From an uncultured Muribaculaceae bacterium (lineage in GTDB: Bacteria > Bacteroidota > Bacteroidia > Bacteroidales > Muribaculaceae), in the NCBI GenBank assembly GCA_910578805.1, contig CAJTRS010000011.1, forward strand, positions 35,178 through 65,182: a DNA stretch of 30,005 nt, given 5' to 3'. The notes under the pieces were generated by a model. It searched no databases. It had not been told where the DNA came from and was given only the letters and a program-made list of their open reading frames with translations. The position numbers were made by a program, and so were the translations under genes. Each line of letters starts with the position of its first letter. Position 1 is the stretch's first letter. Below are positions 16,121 through 24,198 of the stretch, piece after piece.

Positions 16121-17497
16121 CTATTTCGATGCAGCCTCCTTGTCCTTGATCCACCCTTTGTGCTGGAAGTCGCAGTTGCGCCAACCTTCCTCTATGCGCA
16201 CATAAGTGTCCCGTATCTTTTTTTCAAGCCAGTTTTTCAGCAAATTCTCGCGCAGGGAGTTTTCATACATGTCCTTTATTGTCTGATAGTCATCGGCAAT
16301 ATTGGCTTTATGGGCATCAATACGATCGGTAAGTTTCACCAAGGCCACAACCTCTCTATTAAGCTTGGGGTCCATCATTACAAACGGCTTCGATACCTCT
16401 CCAATGGCCATTGTGCTGACCATCTTGGCCACTTCCTGCGGCAATTCCGACATTTCAAACCGAGGGGTACCGTTCTGCTGGTTCACCATCATACCGCGGT
16501 TATTGCGTGTGTCCTTGTCCTGCGACACATAGGCCACCGCCTCCTCAAATGTGAATTTCTTATTATCGATCATGTCGGTGCGCAACGAATCCAGACGGTT
16601 GATGGCGTCGGTGAGATCATTGTCGGACACACGCGGGCGCAACAATATGTGGCGGGTGTTGATCCTGTCGCCACGCTTTTCTATGAGCTGTATGATATGG
16701 TATCCATACTGACTCTCCACTATTTTCGACACTTTTTTGGGGTCGTTGAGATTGAATGCGACAGCGGCATACTCGGGATCGAGGTGTCCGCGCCCCATGA
16801 ATCCCACTTCTCCGCCACGCACTGCGCTCTCCTTGTCTTCGGAGTAAAGAATGGCCAAAGTGGAAAATTCGCGCTTACCCTGATTGACCAGCTCGGCATA
16901 GTCGCGCAGACGGGCTTTCACATCTTCGATCTCCTGGCGCGGTATCACGGGATTAAGCGTAAGTATCTGCACTTCCACTTGTGTAGGCACATATGGCACA
17001 CTATCGGAGGGGAGACCGTCGAAATACTTGCGCACATCGGAAGGTGTGGCTTTAATGTCCTTGGTGAGCGACTGCTGCACCATTCGCACGCGATAGGAAT
17101 TTCGCACCATCTCAGTCATGGACTCACGCATTTCAGGCATGGTTTTGCGGAAATACTGCTCCATTTTTTCCTTCGAGCCGAGTTGTGTGATATAGAAATT
17201 CAACCTCGCATCGACTTCGGCCATAACCGAAGCATCGGGAACTTTCACCGTGTCAAGCTCCGCCTGATGGAGATATAGTTTCTCGATGGCCATGCGCTCG
17301 GGGATTATGCAGTAAGGGTCACCGTCAAGCGACATCTTTTCATACTGCATATTGTTATATTGCTCTTCGATCTCTGATTTCCAGATAGGCTGGTCGCCTA
17401 CCACCCAAGCCACTTCTTCGGCCACATTGTTCTGAGCTACAGCCGTAAGTGAGACTACGGCATATGCTGCGGCAAGAAACAATCCTGATATTTTCAC
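16121..17497 (-). CDS. SurA-like periplasmic chaperone with two parvulin domains
   Basis: The 458-residue protein has a signal peptide (MKISGLFLAAAYAVVSLTAVAQ), a SurA-like helical N-terminal region (about 23-165, with WVVGDQPIWKSEIEEQYNNM) and two PpiC/parvulin modules. The first covers about 170-275 (VQILTLNPVI, GGEVGFMGRGHLDPEYAA, SQYGYHIIQLIEKRG), the second about 278-385 (INTRHILLRP, NRGMMVN, GEVSKPFVM). Such proteins escort unfolded outer-membrane proteins across the periplasm and isomerise prolyl bonds. The start codon is GTG at 17497, justified by the signal peptide and by a -7 box 40 bases upstream. It sits between another parvulin protein and the OstA-like gene, forming an envelope assembly group. 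Confidence 0.9.
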   Translation of the reverse strand: MKISGLFLAAAYAVVSLTAVAQNNVAEEVAWVVGDQPIWKSEIEEQYNNMQYEKMSLDGDPYCIIPERMAIEKLYLHQAELDTVKVPDASVMAEVDARLNFYITQLGSKEKMEQYFRKTMPEMRESMTEMVRNSYRVRMVQQSLTKDIKATPSDVRKYFDGLPSDSVPYVPTQVEVQILTLNPVIPRQEIEDVKARLRDYAELVNQGKREFSTLAILYSEDKESAVRGGEVGFMGRGHLDPEYAAVAFNLNDPKKVSKIVESQYGYHIIQLIEKRGDRINTRHILLRPRVSDNDLTDAINRLDSLRTDMIDNKKFTFEEAVAYVSQDKDTRNNRGMMVNQQNGTPRFEMSELPQEVAKMVSTMAIGEVSKPFVMMDPKLNREVVALVKLTDRIDAHKANIADDYQTIKDMYENSLRENLLKNWLEKKIRDTYVRIEEGWRNCDFQHKGWIKDKEAASK

Positions 17498-17536
17498 GTT
17501 AAGGGGTAGATTTTATATGAATTTACATTTTCCGCC

Positions 17537-17544
17537 CAAAATTA
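17537..17544 (-). promoter_or_regulatory. -7 box for the SurA-like gene
   Basis: The minus strand reads TAATTTTG, a full TAnnTTTG match about 40 bases ahead of the GTG start. I could not find a TTG at the right upstream distance, so this is a single-element call. Confidence 0.45.
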
Positions 17545-17620
17545 CGATTTTTTGCCAACTATTTATGCATTAAATCTGTGAAAATAGACTAATTCGGCCG
17601 TTTTCGCCGGCACCGTCCTA

Positions 17621-19537
17621 TCAGCGCAAAGTGTCTATCACCTTGCCGTTGACCTTTACGGCATAACGGGAACTGAGTTCATCAAGCCAGGCCTGCTCAA
17701 GTTCCTGCTGATATTTCTGGCTTACGGGACCCTTTATATCGGCAGCTTCAGAGGGTTGCTCAAGCACTTGTCCGGCATAAGCCCTGTATGAAGTCCATCG
17801 GCCGGAGAGGTTCGGTTCGGGTCCGGCGAAAGCCAGATGGTCCACCACGGCGTTATCGCCGCGGCCTGCTATCACCTTCTCGATCTTAACATCGGTGCCG
17901 AACTGTTTGCGCAATGAGCTGACAAGTTCCGAAGCGTCGATATCCGAAGTATTGAGATAACTTAGCGCCGCATCGGCCAAAGAGTCGGACTTGGCAGCGA
18001 TAATATAACCTTTGTAGTGAGGCTTGTCCCACACAAACTCATCACGATGGGCAAGGAAACATTTCTGCAACCCGTCATGATCCTTGTTGGCCCGATCCCA
18101 CACCTTGCTATTGCTTATCTCACAGAGCAACAATCCGTCACGATATTCGTTGAGCAGATTGGCATACTGGCTTTCGCGATCCGGAAGCGTGGCCACAAAG
18201 TGATCCATTGCCTTGGCATAGACAAGCTCTTTTATATGGTTATCGACAACTTCCGCGGCGGCGGAAGGATCAGCTATATCCACACCTTCAAGAGCCGAGG
18301 CGAGATCGGCTGATGTAACTTTTTCCACCTTATGTCCGATCTTAAACAGTGTAAGCGCGGCAGCGGTGAGACGCTTTCGAGCCTCATCATTTATGCCTCC
18401 GCATTGCTCCAATATGCCATGCACACGTCCGGTTGACTTCCATTCGATTTTCGAACGTGCCTGCCGCATATACTTGTCAAGAGTACGGTTTATGATTATC
18501 TCTTCGCGGTCATCAGACAACACCCGATCACGCAGCTTGTCCTTGAGTTCATCGAAAGAGGCCACATCACGACGACCTTCGCACAATATTATGTGATAAC
18601 CAAACGGAGACATCACCGGCTCAGACAATTCGTTTGCCGACAGGCTGAACGCGGCTTTTTCGAAATCGGGCACCATCATACCTGGACCGAACCACGGAAG
18701 GTCGCCACCGTTGCTCTTGCCTGAAGGATCGTCAGTCTCACGCGACGCCACTTCGATAAAATCGGCCCCGTTTTTCAGCAGACCGTATATGGAGTCAATC
18801 TGAGTTTTCTTTACAGCGACAGCTGCGGCGTCAAGCCCGTTGGTGAGTTTCAATATGTGGCGCGCCTTTACCTCTCCGGGAGCCTTGCGCTTAGCCTCGA
18901 CCTTTATCAGATGGTAGCCCCATCGTGAGGGTATCACATCGGAAAACTGCCCCGGCTCCATGCGGAAAGCCGCGTCCTCGATAGCATACACCGGAAGTCG
19001 TCCACCGGAGATATATCCCATATATCCGCCGGTTTTTTCACACGTTCTGTCGGCCGAATACTTGCGGGCGAGCTGTGCGAAGTCGTCACCGGCCTTGAGG
19101 CGTGTGTGAAGACTGTCGGCCAAAGCGCGCTCGTTGCGAGGCAATATGATGTGACTGATGGCCACATTCTCCACGACGTGCGAATAGGCCACCCGGGTCA
19201 TGGAATCGGTTACAGCCTCATCATGCAGATACGGGGTCACCAGCTCTTTCTGAAACTGGTTGTAATCCTTTACAAATGAAGCCAGCGTATCGACACGCGC
19301 ATCACGTGCTGCCCTCACCTTCAGCTTATAGTTGACAAACATTTTCACATATTCGTCAAGCGATACCGGCTCGGCCTGCTGCTCGGCATTCTTATTATAT
19401 AGATACTGAAATTCACTTAACCGCACATCTTCACCGGCTATGCTGATGACTACGGGATCGTTTTTTTTACCTGCATCGCCGGTGACCGGCATACATACGG
19501 CGGCGAGAAGAGCTAATGCAACAGCGTGCTTTTTCAT
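17621..19537 (-). CDS. Periplasmic peptidyl-prolyl isomerase with tandem parvulin domains
   Basis: Starting at ATG 19537 the protein has 638 residues and a signal peptide (MKKHAVALALLAAVCMPVTG). The frame is open to 19642, but the added segment has no conserved features and would bury the signal peptide. A short helical N-terminal region precedes two parvulin modules, AISHIILPRN through SRWGYHLIKVEAKR and VKARHILKLTNG through SPFGYHIILCEGRR. The remaining 280 or so residues resemble the helical C-terminal extension of long Bacteroidota PpiC proteins. It probably folds or escorts envelope proteins, together with the SurA-like product 123 bases downstream. Roles specific to T9SS cargo are possible but not shown by sequence. 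Confidence 0.88.
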   Translation of the reverse strand: MKKHAVALALLAAVCMPVTGDAGKKNDPVVISIAGEDVRLSEFQYLYNKNAEQQAEPVSLDEYVKMFVNYKLKVRAARDARVDTLASFVKDYNQFQKELVTPYLHDEAVTDSMTRVAYSHVVENVAISHIILPRNERALADSLHTRLKAGDDFAQLARKYSADRTCEKTGGYMGYISGGRLPVYAIEDAAFRMEPGQFSDVIPSRWGYHLIKVEAKRKAPGEVKARHILKLTNGLDAAAVAVKKTQIDSIYGLLKNGADFIEVASRETDDPSGKSNGGDLPWFGPGMMVPDFEKAAFSLSANELSEPVMSPFGYHIILCEGRRDVASFDELKDKLRDRVLSDDREEIIINRTLDKYMRQARSKIEWKSTGRVHGILEQCGGINDEARKRLTAAALTLFKIGHKVEKVTSADLASALEGVDIADPSAAAEVVDNHIKELVYAKAMDHFVATLPDRESQYANLLNEYRDGLLLCEISNSKVWDRANKDHDGLQKCFLAHRDEFVWDKPHYKGYIIAAKSDSLADAALSYLNTSDIDASELVSSLRKQFGTDVKIEKVIAGRGDNAVVDHLAFAGPEPNLSGRWTSYRAYAGQVLEQPSEAADIKGPVSQKYQQELEQAWLDELSSRYAVKVNGKVIDTLR

Positions 19538-19629
19538 CAAAATAAATAAAAATAAAAAACAGATACGAATATATAACGCAGCCATAGGCCAATTATTACA
19601 TATCCGTATCTTATTATGAAAACATGTCG

Positions 19630-19654
19630 CCGGTCCATTCACTCCCCGGACCGG
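19630..19654 (-). terminator. Candidate terminator hairpin after guaB
   Basis: A perfect seven-pair inverted repeat (CCGGTCC at 19630-19636 with GGACCGG at 19648-19654) begins eight bases past the guaB stop. On the minus strand the next Ts occur only after a short interval (CGACATGTTTT), so it is a weak intrinsic terminator at best. Confidence 0.4.
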
Positions 19655-19661
19655 AACATTG

Positions 19662-21140
19662 TCACTGGTGCGACGAGCTGTAGTTTGGCGCTTCGCTTGT
19701 TATGGCCACATCATGGGGGTGGCTTTCGGCCACACCGGCATTGGTGATGCGCGTGAATTTGGCATCATGAAGACGCTCGATATCCGGTGCCCCGCAATAG
19801 CCCATACCTGCCCGCAGTCCGCCGAGCATCTGATATACCACTTCAAAGAGATTGCCTTTATAGGGCACTCGGGCGGCAATACCTTCGGGCACGAGTTTCT
19901 TGACATCGGACTCGCTGGCCTGGAAATAACGGTCCTTCGAGCCTTTTTCCATGGCTTCAAGCGATCCCATTCCACGGTAAGCCTTATATTTTCGGCCATT
20001 ATATATAATGGTGTCGCCGGGCGATTCCTCCACACCGGCAAGCATGCCTCCAAGCATCACACAATAGGCGCCCGAGGCAAGTGCCTTGACAATGTCGCCC
20101 GAATAACGGATACCGCCATCGGCAATCAATGGCACTCCGGTGCCTTTCAGAGCCTTGGCCACGTCATAAACGGCACTTAGCTGCGGCACTCCCACTCCGG
20201 CAATGACGCGGGTGGTGCATATGGAGCCGGGACCTATGCCCACCTTCACACCGTCGGCACCGTTATCAACCAGATAACGGGCCGCGTCGCCGGTGGCGAT
20301 ATTGCCCACCACCACATCGATCATGGGGTATTTGGCTTTTACGGCCTTGAGCACGCTGACCACGCCTTTGCTATGGCCGTGGGCCGTATCGATCACGATT
20401 GCATCGACACCGGCGGCCACAAGTGCATCGACACGCTCCATGGAATCGGCGGTCACGCCCACTCCGGCGGCCACGCGCAGACGTCCGTATTCGTCCTTGC
20501 ACGCGTTGGGTTTATCCTTGGCTTTTGTAATGTCCTTATAGGTTACCAATCCCACAAGATGTCCTTCGGAGTCAACTACCGGAAGCTTTTCGATCTTGTG
20601 TTCCTGAAGTATCTGCGATGCCTCTTCAAGATCGGTGGACTGATTGGTGGTCACCAATCCTTCGGAAGTCATCACTTCCACCACCGGACGTGAGAGGTCG
20701 CGCTCGAAACGCAGGTCACGGTTGGTAACAATGCCCACAAGCTTCTTGTCGTCATCAACCACAGGTATGCCGCCAATGTGATATTCCTCCATCATTTTCA
20801 GAGCATCAAGCACAGTGGCACCGCGCTTAATGGTCACCGGATCGTAAATCATGCCGTTTTCGGCACGCTTTACGGCATGAACCTGTCGAGCCTGCTCGTC
20901 AATGCTCATATTCTTGTGGATCACGCCGATACCACCCTCACGCGCTATGGCTATGGCAAGGGCAGCTTCTGTCACGGTATCCATGGCGGCAGACACCAAC
21001 GGAACATTGAGAGTGATGTTTCTGGAAAACTTGGTCCTGAGATTTACATCTCGCGGAAGAACTTCGGAATAGGCCGGGATCAGCAGGACATCATCGAATG
21101 TCAAACCGTCCATTTTCACTTTTTCAGCAATAAACGACAT
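19662..21140 (-). CDS. guaB: IMP dehydrogenase
   Basis: The 492-residue length and every landmark fit GuaB: MDGLTFDDVLLIPAYSEVLP at 10-29, PLVSAAMDTVTE, two CBS domains between about 95 and 205, DTAHGHSKGV (251-260), VVVGNIATGDAA, and the catalytic loop GIGPGSICTTRVIAGVG with cysteine 308, then the flap region YRGMGSLEAM. The enzyme oxidises IMP to XMP with NAD, the committed step of GMP synthesis, as a cytosolic tetramer. It is the first gene of the long minus-strand block and has a -7 box at 21176-21183, divergent from the acyltransferase promoter. Linkage to the parvulin genes looks like the gene order of other Bacteroidales and need not be functional. Confidence 0.98.
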   Translation of the reverse strand: MSFIAEKVKMDGLTFDDVLLIPAYSEVLPRDVNLRTKFSRNITLNVPLVSAAMDTVTEAALAIAIAREGGIGVIHKNMSIDEQARQVHAVKRAENGMIYDPVTIKRGATVLDALKMMEEYHIGGIPVVDDDKKLVGIVTNRDLRFERDLSRPVVEVMTSEGLVTTNQSTDLEEASQILQEHKIEKLPVVDSEGHLVGLVTYKDITKAKDKPNACKDEYGRLRVAAGVGVTADSMERVDALVAAGVDAIVIDTAHGHSKGVVSVLKAVKAKYPMIDVVVGNIATGDAARYLVDNGADGVKVGIGPGSICTTRVIAGVGVPQLSAVYDVAKALKGTGVPLIADGGIRYSGDIVKALASGAYCVMLGGMLAGVEESPGDTIIYNGRKYKAYRGMGSLEAMEKGSKDRYFQASESDVKKLVPEGIAARVPYKGNLFEVVYQMLGGLRAGMGYCGAPDIERLHDAKFTRITNAGVAESHPHDVAITSEAPNYSSSHQ

Positions 21141-21175
21141 AAGACTATCTAATTAGGCTTTAAATTTATTGCATG

Positions 21176-21183
21176 CAAAGTTA
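21176..21183 (-). promoter_or_regulatory. -7 box for guaB
   Basis: The minus strand reads TAACTTTG 36 bases ahead of the guaB ATG. No well-spaced -33 TTG is visible. A ten-base palindrome, TTGCATGCAA (21169-21178), overlaps the downstream edge of the box near the expected transcription start. Confidence 0.5.
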
Positions 21184-21193
21184 ATCAAAATTA

Positions 21194-21224
21194 TTGGATT
21201 TTTGGCGCAGTGTTGTTAATTTTG
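21194..21224 (+). promoter_or_regulatory. Promoter placed for a leaderless acyltransferase mRNA
   Basis: TTG (21194-21196) and TAATTTTG (21217-21224) have a 20-base spacer. The box ends seven bases before the ATG at 21232, so the transcript should begin at or just before the start codon. Confidence 0.7.
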
Positions 21225-21231
21225 CATCACT

Positions 21232-21957
21232 ATGATATACCTGTACCGCATATACCAGATATTGCTGATGATTCCGGTGCTGACATTGGCCACGATCCTT
21301 GCAGCGTTACTTACGGTGGCGGGCTGCGCGCTCGGCGGCGGCCGCTGGTGGGGATATTATCCTGCCAAACTGTGGGCCAGACTGTTTTGCATCATGACTT
21401 TTGTGAAGGTGACCGTGAAAGGCCGCGAGAACATAGACCCGCACACGAGTTATGTGTTTGTGGCCAACCATCAGGGGGCTTACGATATATTCAGTATCTA
21501 CGGTTACCTGAACCACAATTTCCGCTGGCTCATGAAGAAGGGACTGCGCTCGATACCCTTTGTGGGCTACGCCTGCGAAAAAGCCCACCATATATTTGTG
21601 GACAATTCCACACCGAGTGCCACCCGCCGCACGATAAAGCGTGCGGAGTCAATACTTCGCGACAGCATGTCGGTGGTAGTGTTTCCTGAAGGATCGCGGT
21701 CTCGCACGGGAAAGATGCGTCCGTTCAAGCGCGGAGCCTATTTTTTGGCCGACGAATTCAACCTCCCGGTAGTGCCTGTGACCATCGACGGAGCTTATGA
21801 TGTGATGCCTCGCGGCACAAGGCTACCCCACTGGGGTCATATAAAGCTGACAATACATGAACCGATAGTATCGGCAACCGGAGATTTCGACTCCGCGGGT
21901 GTAATGAAGGCTTCGTATGAAGCAATCAGGGAGTCTCTTCCGGAAAAATACCGTTGA
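21232..21957 (+). CDS. 1-acyl-sn-glycerol-3-phosphate acyltransferase family protein
   Basis: The 241-residue protein has one or two N-terminal hydrophobic segments (ILLMIPVLTLATILAALL) and then the PlsC/LPLAT motifs: ANHQGAYD with the catalytic H(x)4D pair (His80, Asp85), KKGLRSIPFVG, VVFPEGSRSRTGKMRPFKRG (glycerol-phosphate binding, 149-168) and LPVVPVTIDGAYDVMPRG. Enzymes of this type acylate lysophosphatidic acid to phosphatidic acid at the inner membrane. Bacteroidota often carry several members, some acting on ornithine or glycine lipids, so the exact acceptor is unsure. The N terminus beginning MIYLYRIYQ looks natural for the family, which supports the first ATG despite the nearly absent leader; the next in-frame ATG is 21268. 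Confidence 0.9.
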   Translation: MIYLYRIYQILLMIPVLTLATILAALLTVAGCALGGGRWWGYYPAKLWARLFCIMTFVKVTVKGRENIDPHTSYVFVANHQGAYDIFSIYGYLNHNFRWLMKKGLRSIPFVGYACEKAHHIFVDNSTPSATRRTIKRAESILRDSMSVVVFPEGSRSRTGKMRPFKRGAYFLADEFNLPVVPVTIDGAYDVMPRGTRLPHWGHIKLTIHEPIVSATGDFDSAGVMKASYEAIRESLPEKYR

Positions 21958-21976
21958 CAAGATTACAACTTTAGAG

Positions 21977-22014
21977 GTCACGCTTTGTTATACCTAACGG
22001 TAATCAGACGTGAC
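21977..22014. repeat. Inverted repeat upstream of groESL
   Basis: GTCACG (21977-21982) is mirrored by CGTGAC (22009-22014), with a smaller imperfect inverted element, ATACC then GGTAA, inside. No T run follows, so it is unlike an intrinsic terminator for the acyltransferase gene. It lies about 65-100 bases upstream of the start point predicted from the sigma-54-like element, where activator sites usually sit. Confidence 0.4.
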
Positions 22015-22052
22015 ATTGACATTTTGGCAGATTTTGTGTCAGACTTCGGGTT

Positions 22053-22068
22053 TGGCACAGAATATGCA
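22053..22068 (+). promoter_or_regulatory. Sigma-54-like -24/-12 element before groES
   Basis: TGGCACAGAATATGCA contains GG (22054-22055) and GC (22066-22067) exactly ten bases apart, as in the TGGCAC-N5-TTGCA consensus, with one mismatch in the -12 half (ATGC for TTGC). No TAnnTTTG box was found between 21958 and 22135. Transcription would start near 22079, leaving a leader of about 57 bases. Confidence 0.4.
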
Positions 22069-22135
22069 GTATATCATTATGTGATAATAAAAAAATTATA
22101 CTCATAACTCAATAAAATCAAACTTTAAATTCATT

Positions 22136-22408
22136 ATGGAAATCAAACCGTTAGCAGACAGAGTGCTTATACTTCCCTCGCCCGCCGAGGAAGTGACAGT
22201 AGCAGGCATCATCATTCCCGATTCGGCAAAAGAAAAACCCCTTAAGGGCACAGTGGTGGCTACAGGACAGGGCACAAAGGACGAAGAAATGGTGCTGAAA
22301 AAGGACGATACCGTAATCTACGGCAAGTTTGCAGGCACAGAAATAGAATTTGAAGGCGTGAAGTATCTGATCATGCGTCAGAGCGATGTTCTGGCGGTTA
22401 TCGGCTGA
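22136..22408 (+). CDS. groES: Co-chaperonin GroES
   Basis: The 90-residue protein is a standard GroES: MEIKPLADRVLILPSPAEEV at the start, the mobile loop region around VAGIIIPDSAKEKPLKGTVV, and IYGKFAGTEIEFEGVKYLIMRQSDVLAVI at the end. As a heptameric lid it caps GroEL and helps release folded substrates in the cytosol. groEL follows after 63 bases on the same strand with no terminator or promoter between, so the two are one operon. Confidence 0.98.
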   Translation: MEIKPLADRVLILPSPAEEVTVAGIIIPDSAKEKPLKGTVVATGQGTKDEEMVLKKDDTVIYGKFAGTEIEFEGVKYLIMRQSDVLAVIG

Positions 22409-22471
22409 ATCAACACCCCCTAAACCGCTTCAGAATCCTTTATAATCAACAACGATAAAATATTTACTATT

Positions 22472-24109
22472 ATGGCAAAAGAGATAAAATTTGAAATCAA
22501 GGCTCGCGAGGAGCTCAAGAAAGGCGTTGACGCATTGGCTGACGCTGTAAAGGTAACACTTGGACCGAAAGGCCGCAATGTAATCATCGAGAAAAAGTTC
22601 GGCGCACCTCACATAACCAAGGACGGTGTGAGCGTGGCTCGCGAAGTGGAACTCGAGGACCCGTTCCAGAACATGGGCGCCCAGTTAGTCAAGGAAGTTG
22701 CCTCGAAGACCGGTGACGATGCCGGCGACGGCACCACCACCGCTACCGTTCTGGCCCAGTCGATAATCAACGTAGGCCTCAAGAATGTGGCTGCGGGAGC
22801 CAACCCCATGGATATCAAGCGCGGTATCGACAAGGGTGTGGCTGTAGTTGTCGAAAACATCAAGGCCATGGCCGAAGAGGTGGGCGATGACTTCAAGAAG
22901 ATAGAAGATGTGGCCCGTATATCGGCCAACAACGATGAGGCCATAGGCAAGCTCATTGCCGAGGCCATGAAGAAGGTGAAAAAAGAGGGTGTGATCACCG
23001 TAGATGAGGCCAAGGGCACCGAGACCACCGTTGACATAGTGGAAGGCATGCAGTTTGACCGCGGTTACATATCGCCCTATTTCGTGACCAATACCGAAAA
23101 GATGGAGTGCGAGATGGATTCACCTTACATTCTGCTTTACGACAAGAAAATATCCAATCTCAAGGACCTGTTGCCCATACTTGAGGCATCGGCACAGAGC
23201 GGACGCCCGCTTCTGATCATAGCTGAGGACGTGGATCAGGAAGCTCTGGCCACACTGGTGGTGAACCGTCTGCGCGGCTCTCTGAAGATATGCGCCGTTA
23301 AAGCTCCCGGATTCGGTGACCGCCGCAAGGAGATGCTCGAAGACATAGCCATTCTGACCGGCGGCGTGGTAATCTCTGAAGAGAAAGGCATGAAGCTTGA
23401 GAGTGCCACTGTCGATTTCCTCGGCCGTGCCGAAAAGATAGAGGTGAACAAGGAAAACACCACCATAATCAACGGCGCCGGCGCCAAGGACGCCATAGCA
23501 GCGCGTGTGGCACAGATCAAGGCTCTGATTGAAAACACCACCAGCGACTATGACCGCGAGAAGCTTCAGGAACGTCTGGCCAAATTGGCAGGCGGCGTGG
23601 CCGTGCTACATGTGGGTGCCCCGAGCGAAGTGGAGATGAAAGAGAAGAAGGACCGCGTAGATGATGCTTTGTCGGCAACACGTGCTGCCATAGCCGAAGG
23701 CATAGTACCCGGAGGCGGTGTGGCTTATATACGCTGCGTGGAGAAACTCGAAAACCTCAAGGGTGACAATGATGACGAGACCACTGGTATCCTCATTGTG
23801 AAACGTGCCATCGAGGAGCCTCTGCGACAGATCGTGGCCAACGCAGGCGTGGAAGGTGCCGTAGTGGTACAGAAAGTAAAGGAGGGCAACGGAGACTTCG
23901 GTTACAACGCCCGCACCGACTCATATGAGAATCTCATGGCAGCAGGTGTGATTGACCCGGCCAAGGTGACCCGCGTAGCTCTTGAGAACGCAGCGTCGAT
24001 AGCCGGAATGTTCCTGACCACAGAATGCGTCATAGCCGATAAAAAAGAGGAGAATCCCGCTCCCGCAATGCCTGCACCCGGTATGGGAGGCATGGGCGGC
24101 ATGATGTAA
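22472..24109 (+). CDS. groEL: Chaperonin GroEL
   Basis: The 545-residue product matches GroEL along its whole length: VKVTLGPKGRNVIIEKKFGA, the ATP-binding DGTTTATVLAQSI, the apical region with VEGMQFDRGYISPYFVTN, the ERLAKLAGGVAVLHVGA segment, GIVPGGGVAYIR, and a Gly-Met-rich C-terminal tail (GMGGMGGMM). It forms the double-ring ATP-driven folding chamber. It is co-transcribed with groES and ends at a strong terminator. No CIRCE operator is seen upstream of the operon. Confidence 0.99.
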   Translation: MAKEIKFEIKAREELKKGVDALADAVKVTLGPKGRNVIIEKKFGAPHITKDGVSVAREVELEDPFQNMGAQLVKEVASKTGDDAGDGTTTATVLAQSIINVGLKNVAAGANPMDIKRGIDKGVAVVVENIKAMAEEVGDDFKKIEDVARISANNDEAIGKLIAEAMKKVKKEGVITVDEAKGTETTVDIVEGMQFDRGYISPYFVTNTEKMECEMDSPYILLYDKKISNLKDLLPILEASAQSGRPLLIIAEDVDQEALATLVVNRLRGSLKICAVKAPGFGDRRKEMLEDIAILTGGVVISEEKGMKLESATVDFLGRAEKIEVNKENTTIINGAGAKDAIAARVAQIKALIENTTSDYDREKLQERLAKLAGGVAVLHVGAPSEVEMKEKKDRVDDALSATRAAIAEGIVPGGGVAYIRCVEKLENLKGDNDDETTGILIVKRAIEEPLRQIVANAGVEGAVVVQKVKEGNGDFGYNARTDSYENLMAAGVIDPAKVTRVALENAASIAGMFLTTECVIADKKEENPAPAMPAPGMGGMGGMM

Positions 24110-24141
24110 TTCGGTCTCAGCAATACAATCAAATATGTAAT

Positions 24142-24176
24142 AAAAAACACTCGCGGAAATACCGCGAGTGTTTTTT
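24142..24176. terminator. Bidirectional intrinsic terminator between groEL and the protease operon
   Basis: A perfect nine-pair stem (CACTCGCGG at 24148-24156, CCGCGAGTG at 24162-24170) with a five-base loop is flanked by six A and six T, so it works in both directions for the convergent groEL and protease transcripts. Confidence 0.95.
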
Positions 24177-24198
24177 ATTACATGCTATTGCTACAGGA

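Noticed and set aside
16160..17278. 372-codon plus-strand frame opposite the SurA-like gene
   Set aside because: Fully antisense to a protein with signal peptide and two parvulin domains; its His/Leu/Gly-rich composition is typical of a mirror frame.
17580..17612. CGGC/GCCG hairpin after the 638-residue parvulin gene as a terminator
   Set aside because: Only four clean base pairs and no T run on the minus strand.
19538..19642. N-terminal extension of the 638-residue parvulin protein
   Set aside because: The extra 35 codons precede a normal signal peptide starting at 19537 and show no conserved features.
21169..21178. Palindrome TTGCATGCAA at the guaB start region as an operator
   Set aside because: Ten bases, a single copy, overlapping the promoter box; too little to claim a regulator site.
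22072..22086. TATCA/TGATA inverted repeat upstream of groES as a heat-shock operator
   Set aside because: Arms of only five bases in AT-rich DNA, and no match to the CIRCE sequence (TTAGCACTC-N9-GAGTGCTAA).
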